Source: Distichodus sexfasciatus
Taxonomy: Eukaryota; Chordata; Actinopteri; Characiformes; Distichodontidae
Length of the DNA: 64,000 nucleotides
Assembly (NCBI GenBank): GCA_032718565.1
Contig: JAVGVS010000238.1
Location: forward strand, 371,001-435,000
Direction: 5' to 3'
Under the pieces are notes generated by a model that ran no database searches, had not been told where the DNA came from, and worked only from the letters and a program-made list of their open reading frames with translations. Shown here piece after piece: positions 48,401-60,400 of this stretch. The position numbers were made by a program, and so were the translations under genes. How positions within the stretch are numbered: position 1 is the first letter of the stretch; each line of letters opens with the position of its first letter.

Positions 48401-51400
48401 TTGTAAGGTCCTTCCATCGACTGTCATAATGAAAGATAAATAATACTACAGCTACACTAAACCTTAACCTCAGAAACTCAAACCAAATTTCTCAACATGT
48501 TCTTATTAAATCATTTCTCCTTATGGGGGACGGTTCCAACGGGAATGGTCCCTTACTCATGAGCGCTGCAGTGGTCCAGGATCCGAACAGATAAACCCTT
48601 CGATCACGGCGTCAACTCCCTCACCGTTACGATACCAAATGCCCCTAATGAAAGTGTAGAAGGAGTGAGTGTCTCACCGTCTCCAGGAATGATGGTGAGA
48701 GTGACGGTGTTCCCTGCCTCCTTGATCAGGTTGACGATGTCCGAGTGGGATTTGTTGGTGATGGAGCATCCGTTTACAGCCAGGATCCGATCTCCCACCT
48801 TCAGCTTCCCGCAGCGGTCGGCCGGACTGCCCTCGATGATTCGCCCTATTTTATGAGGCATGGCCACACATGTGTTCCCGGCTTTTATGTGTGTGTAAGT
48901 GTGTAAATTGTTTATTTTTTGGTAAAGAGGGTTTGAGGGGGGTTTTTTTTTGGGGGGGGGGGGAGGTTGCACCAGAAGGATGTGATGGAGAAGAAGTGGA
49001 AAAAGAAGAGAAAGAGAGGAAAAAGGGAAGAGAGATTAACACACACCAAGCCACCCAGCAGAGGAAACACACTGCAGCATCATGTGACAAGAGCCTTTAG
49101 ACTGGCACATTCATAACGGAAAAAAGAAGAGAAAATAATGTGGGGAACGTGGAAAAAGAAGAGTAACAGTAAAGAAAGGTGACGCCGAGATACAATATGA
49201 GTGATCACATAAAGAACAGCTACAAAGCAAGTGAACGAGCAGAGAAGCAGAGTAAACACACCAAAACAACCCACTTTAAAACTATGGTTTCACCCTAGGC
49301 TCTTTCACGCCAAATTAACTCATATCCATTCATCAAGATCACTCCCTCCCCATCCCCACTTCCACTGTTATTCATTCCACTTTAGAGAACTCTAAAAATA
49401 TATCCCAAGCTCTGTCTGAGCACTGTACCCTGGCCTCACTCTGCCCGCATGATAAATTATGGAAAAAAGCACAGCAATAATTTATAATGTTTGAGAGAAA
49501 ACACTCGATACAGGACTGGAGACTGGGACGTGACGTCCGCACATTATCACCCAGCCATGTATCATGAATGGATTATACAGTATAGCGTGAATGAAGAGTG
49601 TATTGTATCATCATGATTCAACAGACGATTCTACGTCGTTCGGTATCACAAAGTTTGCTACGATGCAACGTCCATTCAACTTGATTCAGGAGACACCACC
49701 ACGTCCACTAAAAGCAGCTAAAATATCATGACACTTTTATTCCTGAGCTCCACCAGATCTTACAATAATAATGACGTCTGATCCATATTTTCATTTTGGA
49801 TTGGTGCCATCATTGGAGCATTTATCGTTGAATTGATAAATCGGATATATCAGATCAATATATCGTTACACCCCTTAATAATGCCTAACCTAAACTTAAT
49901 CCTAAAGGCATGCCTTTTAGAGTCTTTTACAGATTATTTTATGAGAAATAAACTTCACATACAAAAATGTCCTCACAAAGTTGCAAAAATCTTTTTGGTG
50001 TAATTTAAGCTTTTACTTAGAAACATATAATACCTGAGCTCTACCAGACGTTCACTTAAAAAACTCCTCTTTTAATAAATATAGAGCTCCTATTTAATAT
50101 GAAGTTAGGTTACAATATGTCTGATGTTTTCATTCTGGATTGATGCTATAGGCTCGTTGATCACTGAACCAATATGTCAATGTAGACTGGCGTATCGTTA
50201 CACCCCTAGTTTAAAGAGGTTTTAATAAGAGATTATTAGGAGGGCTGATAAACTGACTCCAAAAACATCACGAGAAAGACATGGACAAAACAAAGCGTTT
50301 GCAGAAAGAGCAGCACGTGCAGAGAGGAGAAGAGGAAAAGGCTCAGACGACGCACAGTTGAGAGAAGATTTCATTGCTGCAACCCAAAAAAACAGACTTG
50401 ATTAAAATAAGCACCCTAAGACCCCAAATCCTGCAATCCTCTTTCCCAAAAAGCAGCTTTCCCTTCTGATCACACTCCAAAATGTCTATGATTACTTCTA
50501 GTGCCGGTAGCTCCGCGCCATGGCATTAAACATATGTGACCCTCCACGGCAAAACCAGTCGCTTGTCGCAAGTTATGTTTTCATGAAAGGGCATAAATCA
50601 AGCTTCAAAACGATACCTATATGGAATGAATGGGACGACATATGACTGAGATATCAACATTCAAAGGAGTCGGGTTTCTCCTGTCACGCCAAGTGAGAAA
50701 CGGAGAAATCTGCCGTCGAAGTTGACTATCGCCGTAGCACTCACAGACGCTTGGTGCGGTCGCAGCCACGGCTACGCACGCCACACGGATAGTCCTGCGT
50801 TAGGTTAAGTGAGCTAGAGAAATATCTTCACGCTAGTCAACCAGTGGATTTAGCGTAAATATTGAAGTAGAGCGGTCAAAACACAAACTTTTAACATTCT
50901 GCTGGAATTGAATTCCTCACCTCAAGAAAGTCACGTTTTTAGGATGGAAAGGGTAAGTTTTTCAGCCAAATTTATTCACAACAGTACAGTATAGACCTTC
51001 CACTGTTTCAAAACACTAAAAACCAAAAATCCAAAATTTTACCCCACGCAACATAAACGCTTGTTTTTCTCGGAAACCTCCGTTTTGCTGTGGAGGGTCA
51101 CATATATTTTCATGAGCAAAAGGGTAGTTTTAACAACTTTCAGTTTTGGTATAATACATCAAGTCAAGAAAGGGAGCTCTACACCTTCAACCACAAAACT
51201 CTGGCCAATGTCCACTGATTATGACATTGATATTTCACTGTTGTGTTAAGAATTACATTTGGAAGAAAGTGATTATTGTGTTGCTGACCACAGCTTAATA
51301 TGTACCTTGTGAAATTATGACAAACTTTTTTATTTTCATTTTAACAAAACATAACTTTAACAGTGATCATTAACATGTGGTGGGTGAATGTGGATGAAGT

Positions 51401-54400
51401 GGCCCAATCCGTGTGAGAGTGCTCTTCGGTACTGCTTAAAGAACCAATCTCAAATAACACAACACTGCTGAGTTTCTTGGTGATAAGTGCGTAAGCGTGA
51501 TTTAAGAACAAACTTCTTCTCGAGTATGGTTGGTGAACGAGGCCGAACATTTCTGAATCACCGCTTATGTTCAGCTTTTTAAAATCACATTCGCCGTTTT
51601 TCACATGATGGTTTAAGTTTTCAAAAAGTCTCCAATTTTCTAAAAATATTTCTCGACCAAGTCGAGCTCGAGGCTAAGCTCTCACAGGATTAAAACCCAC
51701 TGGTATTACTTTAAAGTACAAATCTCACCGAAAGTGGTGCCGGCGTCGGGCCGGGAGACGGAGGAGACGATGACGAAGCCGAAGCCCTCGTTCTCGCCGC
51801 GACGGATCTCCACGTCGTACGGCTGAACGCTGCCGGGCAACGCCGCCGGGACTCCTCCGACTCCGCCCCCTCCTCCGACTCCGCCCCCTCCGCTGCCGAT
51901 GCCGCTGGTGGACCCGGAGCCAGAGCTGACGGTGTTGAGGGAGTTCTGGCTGCCCTGCGGCGTTCGCTTGTCCTCGGTCAGTGAGGCGGCCTGCGTGCTG
52001 CTGTGGTGCGATGACGCCGGTGACGGTGGGACATCGCCGTCCACCTTCGTCACTGAGGAGAAGACGAAGAGAGAGAGAGAGTGAGGGTGAGCTTTTGTTT
52101 GGAAAATTTTATAATCTCAAACCAGACAAGGCAATCTGTGTTAACGTTTTGTGCTGGAACAACAGGTTAAAAAGGCGAAAACATAAGTTTTTAAGTAGGG
52201 ACGCACCGGGATATCAGTCCGATAACAACTCAAATAGCCGGCTCGGGGATCGGGTACAACCCCACCGCCAAAAATCACACCATTTTACTCTTTCATTTCC
52301 TTAACGACACAAATCATTCTGTAATAAAACCTTTCCCACTTTTTGGAAAAATTCATTACCCTTCCCACTTATTGGCACCTTTTGTTCATTCATGTTTGAA
52401 CAATCAATAGATTTAAGTGATATTTTTTAAAACCATGAAAGCTGTACATTTTTCTTGAAGTTATTTTTGCACGGTTATCTGTAGCTCATCTGCACAGCCC
52501 AGACCTGCTATCTTTAGACAGATAAGACTGCATCTTTAGCATCAGACCATGTCACCATCTGATCCAGATCCAAGTCCCAGCACGCTGATCTGAGTGTTTT
52601 TAATGCTTTTTCACTCCCACAGACCTGCTGCTGAAGACGCATCCGTAGGCTCCCGTCCTGCTGTCCTTACGCAACGCTCTGTAACCTTAATGGAGGTGTG
52701 AACCGTTGAAACCGTGGTCTAATTACTCACCTGGACTGGGTTTATATACGATGATGATTCATGTCACATGCTAATGAAGAACCACTCGATTATTTTACCT
52801 TATGAGGAGCGAGAAATCTGGAGCTGTGGCCTCATTGGGAAATGTTGACCGATATGAGTTATTTTAGAGCCGATACCGATTAATCAAGGAGACCGATATT
52901 TTGAACATATAAAATGAAAACTGGTGTCAAAAACGTAGAATAAATAACAACAAAGAATTTAGCTGTGTGGAAGCAAAAATATGAAGAAATGAAGGGTGGA
53001 CCACAATTTCTGCACAGTATTGTGAATTTCTATAAAAATAATAAAAACATCAAAAAGTCCAAGACTGATAGACTGATCATTTTTACGCGTAGATTGTTTT
53101 ATCAGTACATCGGATTAAAAAAACTGCAGATACCTACAATCGTCAACATGTTAAATATGGATGCAGATAATCAGCCAGGCCAATAAGCGGACGAACCCTA
53201 GCTTCCGCTACATTTCTCCATTCTCATTTCGTTAAGATTTGTGAGACTGTCCATTTAATCTGATGTAAAAGTGAAAACTTTAAAGAGATTTTCACTTAGA
53301 CGCCAACCATGTATCCTGCTAACCGCTACGCTAAATGGCCCCTTTGCACGTCATTCACGTCATTTGTGTTTGAGGTCAAAATCTTTACGTCTTTAAAATT
53401 TTCACTTCATCCAGTTCCAGTTTTCACAGTCTGAATGTGTGCGCTCGCAGCGTTTATTCAATTTTTTTTCCACCAGTACAGAACGGCCTTGACGCGGGAA
53501 TGAAAAGCCGCCGTAAACGTGATTGAGCGCGTTCCCGTCCCCCATCCAACGACCCCCTCTGGCCTTCAGCGCCAATTGGTTCGATCCCCTTCCAGCAATC
53601 TGCAGCTCGTGAATATTGCCCCATTGCCCCCAAAACACCAGTTTGTCACGTAGTTTCACCCCGGCTGCAGTCGGCTAAACGGAGGACAATTAGGTCAGAG
53701 CTGTGCTAGCCCAAAAGCACACAGGATATTAAAGGAGCAGTCTGCTGTAATGGTGTTGTTTATCTGGTGAGGTTCTTATTCATTTCCCCTGCATGCTGTA
53801 GCGATGTTGCTGATGATCTTGGATTGGGTGCATTTCCAGGTACAGATAGGAGAGGGAGTATTTATCGTCAGCATCCCAAGAAAGAAAAACGCTGAAGCAC
53901 ATTTTTATCTTTCATGTCCTAGAGGAAATAAACCATTTTCTGTAGTGTGATAAGCTTTTTGTGCTCGTAGTGTGTTGTCTCGCTTCTTCTGCTCACTATC
54001 CTATCAATATGTTGGAATCTGTAGCTTGGTTTAGCACCAATATCAAACCGACGTGCAACATTAAGACAACCTGACCACGTGTACAAACGTAGAAAAAACG
54101 TACGCTTCAATTAAACAGACTGTTCTCATAGACGTGTACCTGCGTAAGCGGTCTTGCGTCGCACGGTGAGGTTGACGTGACCCTGTTTGGCCGCTTGCTG
54201 CATCAGCTGCACCACCAGCTGGTGAGATTTACCCACCACCGCCGTGCCGTCCACGCAGATCAACTCGTCCCCTGAACGCAGTCGTCCGTCCTCATCCGCC
54301 GCTCCGTACTTCACGATGTGGCCGATGTAAATCTGCAGACCAAATTCCAGCTCCAGAGTCAAGCGCATCGCTTCACAGCTTTTAACAACACACATATAGA

Positions 54401-57400
54401 ACACAAATTTTCCAAATTCTTTCACGGTTGCATTCAGAGTTAATTTAAATAACAAAGCTGTTATTATACTGTCCACGTGCAAAACAATAATGAGCACAAA
54501 CATTTTCATATTAATGATGCATTACAACTTTGATAGTCAACAATAACATCTCAATTTATGACCAAATGCAGTGAGTGAGTGATTGTGAACGCAGCACAGT
54601 ACAACACAGTGACCTCTGTATTTGACCCATCCATGTACAGCTTTTATTTTGGCAGTGACCAGCGAGTGGTACCTTTACCTATCCGGGACGTGCACATTAC
54701 GCTACCGATTATCAGTGTTTTCATAATTAAAAGTTACAAAGAATGTTCAAAACACCCCCTTAAATGTGACTCTGCACGGCAAAACCAGTCGCTTGTCGCA
54801 AATTTTCAAAATTGAGCTATGGTTTCATGAAAGGGCATAAATCAAGCTTCAAAACGATACCTATATGGAATGAATGGGACGACATATGACTGAGATATCA
54901 ACATTCAAAGGAGTCGGGTTTCTCCTGTCACGCCAAGTGAGAAACGGAGAAATCTGCCGTCGAAGTTGACTATCGCCGTAGCACTCACAGACGCTTGGTG
55001 CGGTCGCAGCCACGGCTACGCACGCCACACGGATAGTCCTGCGTTAGGTTAAGTGAGCTAGAGAAATATCTTCACGCTAGTCAACCAGTGGATTTAGCGT
55101 AAATATTGAAGTAGAGCGGTCAAAACACAAACTTTTAACATTCTGCTGGAATTGAATTCCTCACCTCAAGAAAGTCACGTTTTTAGGATGGAAAGGGTAA
55201 GTTTTTCAGAAAAATAACCACAATCATATAAGAGTGTGACCAGAAATTGTGGTGATACATTCAGCGCCGCGCTTCTTCAGATTCATCATCAACATCATTT
55301 GTTTGTTCCCTAACGGCCGTGCAGCACTCCTCCCTCCGTACTCAAATCTTCATCATTCTGGGTGCGGACGAGTGATGCTTGGCATCCGGATAACACTCCT
55401 CCCTCACAGAGCGTATACCACCCTCGGCCCTACTGAGGAAACGGCAAAGGAAAAACCTCATCCACCCAGAAACACAGGCCAGGAAAGAGAGTTTGAACAA
55501 GTTTCCGACAAACTCGGCTTGTTCAACGGGGAACGCTGGGTGGGCCGTGAGGCGTTTCCCCCCTCCGAACGACAGTGTGAGAGAGATGAAAGTAGGCAGG
55601 GATCTATCGAGCGCACACGGAGGGTGTTTTCACATCTAGTCCTCTTTAAAGAAACTGAACTCATCCCTCTTAAAGTGGTACAAAAAGTGGAGCAACTGAA
55701 CAGGGACTGTGAGTCGATTTCAAACTCTGCCTGCACGCACTAAAAATTTAACTAACTAAACTGTGTTCATCTCACTTAGTGAATGCGAGCTCTCACACGG
55801 GCTGTGTCCTGCGCCGCGTACTACTGCACTTAATAGTATGGTAGGTAACAGTGTGGTAGTATGCAGCTCAGGAAATAACTTGGGTTATAGCTTAACGTCC
55901 CTCTACACACTAGGTAGTGCACATGGAGAGTCATACGCACCCTATTTGAGTTGGTACACTGCATAGAACTGACTTTTTATAATGTTGTGCACTAACGCTC
56001 GGCCCTCGCTCCACTCTGCTTTCACGCTCACTTGACTTGGCGCTGTGTTAGAACTGTCAGAACTATGTCGTTATTTTTGTTCCAAACTTTTGAGTGCGCA
56101 GTGGAACTTTGGCGAGCAAAATATCTTGTTCGAGCTCGACTACGCCTTCCGCATTTATCGGCATCGGCAAATATAGGCATGAAAAACATTGTATATCGGC
56201 ATCGGTGTGTAATTTCCATAAGGTACGTCCCTAAAATAAATCAGTGTGAGTTTGTTTAAAAGGTTGAAAGGGATCCAATGTGAAAACGCCCTTAAACTCT
56301 CACACATACCTTCTCCAGGCACCAGTTCTAATCAAACTGTGAAGGTTTTGTAAAGTGCTTTTATAATGCGGCGAGTTGGACGTTGAAATGTGTGTCATAC
56401 TGAGTCCTGCCAAGCACTATTAGGTTTGGAAAATCTTCAAAAGCCTTGAAATTCATCTTCGTAACTGAGAGTAAGAGAGAGAGACAGAGAGAGCACTGCC
56501 TTCAAAACACTGATGAGCCTCTGACTTCACTAATTAGGATTTTGTAACAGACAAACCCTTCAAGCATGTCAAACTCCAACACACACATGCTCACTCAGCT
56601 AAAAATAGAGCACACCTCATCAAGATGCTCAAAATAAGTCTATTTATTAGAGCGGAACTGAAGGCTAACGTTTGAGGTTTGGGATGGAATCAGTCGTGCC
56701 GTGTGCTGACAGTGGACATGAGTCTCCTGCAATGATATTACTCTTGTTTTCATCACAAAGCAACGCAGCAGCCAATTTGTCTCGTCACGCTTTATCCTCG
56801 TCACGAGCTCGACCCCTCCGAGCCACGCTAAAGCTCTAAAACATGGCCGGAAGACGGAAAGGTCGAACATGTCAGTCATCTGACGCAGGCGAAAAGGCTC
56901 ATTTCTTACAACTCTCGCAGTGTTGCCACTTTCAGGCAGCTTGAGGATGGTGGAAACACAATTCAATCACATTATAGTGCTAGTTGATTAAACGATCTTG
57001 AACGTTATCGATTGAATATTTATTTTCAAAGAAGATATTGAAGCGTATTACTTAAAATTCCATACAATAGTGAAACGTGGATGTAATGTTGCAACAGAAG
57101 TCAACCAACACTGCATTTCACATTTTCGTCCGATAAATCGCTGTGCCGATATTATTGGCCCATATGAGCTAATAATGCTTAAATTAACTGTAGTTAAAAT
57201 GACTATCAATGAGATTTTAAGAAAAAAACATAAGCTAATAATACTTAGTAGAGGTCAGTCAATACTGGCTTTTCAGGGCCGATATTGATACTGATAATTG
57301 CTAATTAACAGGGCCGATAATTTGTTTGTAACCAATATGCAAAATCTGTCAAAAAATTTGAATTTTACAAACACCAAGACAAAACTAACTTAAATTTACA

Positions 57401-60400
57401 AATAAAATACAATTTTAATCTGAAATGTGCCCTGTCGTAACGCTATTTCACCATTTTTAAAAAACGAGCATAACGCGACCTTTTCTCTACTCACCGGTTC
57501 TCCAGGCTCGTTCCCGCCGAGGATCCGGAAGCCGAAGCCGGTGTCTTTCCTCCACAGGAAGATATCCTGCTCCTGGTAATCTGGCACTGAGAAACGGACA
57601 AATAACCCAAGGCCACAATCAATTCCACTGCAGCATGACGCAAACAGTCTGATTCATTCCTCCCTGTTCTCCCCGTGCGGCTGCCGAGGCCCAGTTAACA
57701 GCAACGTCGCTTCGGCAGCTGCACCTGTGCTCCAAACCCATCTGAATTATATTCGGGGTTTTAGCTTCAGACCCCAAAACCCTTCCCCTAATCTCCCATA
57801 AGGAGTCAGCAGCAGCAGCAGCCACTTTCACAAGACAACGGTGCAGCAAATCACTACAGCCACAAACAGTAATAACAGACTACGGCTGAAACTGCATATT
57901 TTATTTACTACAACACTCTTATAGCTGCATGTACTCGAGGTGTATCAATATGTCAGTAAAGCTGCATGAAAATACTGCAGGAGCTCTGGTTTGCTGGTTA
58001 GATTTATCATCAAACTGTTGGGAAACTGCCTTTCTGTTTTATTATAAAAGGAACCGGTCAAAATCGGTGACAACTTTGTGCTACAGGTTGACCGATTAAT
58101 CGCTGATATTATTGGTCGATATGATTTAATGATGCTTACGTAAATTGTAGATAGTACGGGTGTAAGTCATGGTGTTATATCAATTCAACACAATGATTCA
58201 ATGCTTGTCGATGTCACAAAGCCTATTACGATATAATATCGTAATAAATAGCAGTTAAAATATTATTTCATCTTTTTGTTCCTGAGATCAACCAGACGTC
58301 TGAACGACAAGTCGTCGTCTCACATGTAAGGACAGCTAAGCTAAGCTAAGGACAGCGTATGTCTAGTGACCTCTGTGAAATCTGAGTCATTTGAGAAGCC
58401 ACTGTGAAGCTGTAAACCCTGTCTGATGTCTTGTTTACCCTCAGGCTTAAACCTCGGTGTAGTGGAAAGCTGTGGAAAAGCTGCTGCCATTCCGTGTCAA
58501 ATCGTTCACGAAGAATGACGGCAGATCGTTCCGAGGCGGGTTACTATTCCACATTAACAGATGTCAGCTGTTGGGTCGGGTTTTCGGAGAAAAGAATTCT
58601 TCTAAAAGCGTCCGTACAATACAGATGTACAGCTCCGAAATCAATGGCTGCTAAAAAGGCAATTATCAGGTATTGGGTAACACACGGTTACACAGCGGAT
58701 TGCTGCTTCGCTTCATTAGGATAGCGTCCTGTATTGACGAGCTACAGGTGAGACAACAGGCAACAATAAATAAGGAGGCAGGGGGTCGGCCAATATGTTT
58801 TCGTTCAAGAGCGATACTGCTTATTTCTGATCACGGAGACCATTAAGACACTTGAGATTAAACTGACTAAAACAAAGGGGCAGGGGTCAACCAATATGTT
58901 TTTTTCAGGAGTGATATTGATTATTTCTGGTCAAGGAGGCCAAGGAGACACTAAGCATAAATTTACTTAAACAGAAGCTCAGGGGTTGACTGATACCTTT
59001 TTGATCCAATATCAATACTGATTATGATTAAACAATGAACTATCACCTAAAAAACTGAAAATATCAAAATCCATACTAAATATTCCAACACAAAATTTAC
59101 TGTTAATTCATCACAAACACAGACACAGCAACCCTGGCTGACTGCCTCATCACTGACACTTTGTTATAGACTCATTTTTAGAATTTTTGAGGGTTTCACA
59201 AGGTATTGTAGCTACACGTTTATGGAATATCACAAATTAATTTCCGAATGCAACAGAGACAGAATTTCAACATTCTTCTGAGCTGCCTTTATTGACTTCA
59301 CAGTGTAGGTAGCAAAAAATTAGTGCCAATGAGCAACCAAATGTGACCTCCGAATTTGACCCATTCATGAAGCAGTACTGAGCAGCTTTATAGGCAGCGC
59401 CCGAGGAGCAGTGTTCGTGGGTGGTACCTTGCTCATGAGTACCTCAGTGGTACGGGTCCCGGTACGACCCTCCGGTCATGGGGCTCAACTCCCGAATCGT
59501 TATGCTACCGACTTATCCTTATGAGTCAGCAACAAATATCTCTCAGGTCGTTCAGGATATGATTAGGATAAAAGACACTCATCCACTGCAGCGTGGAGCG
59601 AGGGCACCATGAGTAGAAGCAGCTCTGACCACAATCTGTCCACTGAATCCACAATTAGACATGCGGCGCCGCATCCTCCCTCCGTCCGTCCTATACAGCC
59701 GGAAACCGGCATGTCACACACACCAAGCCTCACTTCCCCACGGCTGAAGTTTTACTCTTTCCCTCCAAAATCAGGACTTGGTTTGAGCCAAAATAACAAG
59801 ATCCCCTTTCACAAGGGGTCCTTTATCCGGCCAATCAGAGGCAAAGTCGGAAAGAGCAGCTCTGAAGAGGGAGAAAATGGCCGGTCAGAGAAACGAGTGT
59901 GCCCGGATTCCCCTCCCGGCTCACTCGGTCTCCATTAAGCCGTGGTAACGAGTCTCCAAATTGCTGCATGATGGCGTGCTCCGCTTCCAAACTACGCCCA
60001 CTTAAGCTGGACACTTAATGATGCTTCTGCAAGCTTAAACCCAGCTCGAAACCACGCTGAGGAGCGCTCGGATAGAGATAACATACCTTCACTCCTCCTC
60101 AAAAAAATCAAATACCATCGATCGGAATCTTATCGATCCACCTGTAATCCCACACGGAAAAATCCACATCAGAGCAGGCCGAGAGGAGAACGAGAACGAC
60201 GGAGGTGGGCTTTATGTGCCGAATGATGTGAGATATCATATTTATACTTATTTATAATAAAATAGTCAGACAATTCCTGAAGAATTCCTGACAGCGTAAA
60301 CAGCAGTGCCGCTATGTGGTAAATCATGGAATGACTGCCCTAATGGTGGCGCCCCCTGTGGCCAAAAGAGGAAATGACAGCCGTCGTGGTGACACCCCCT

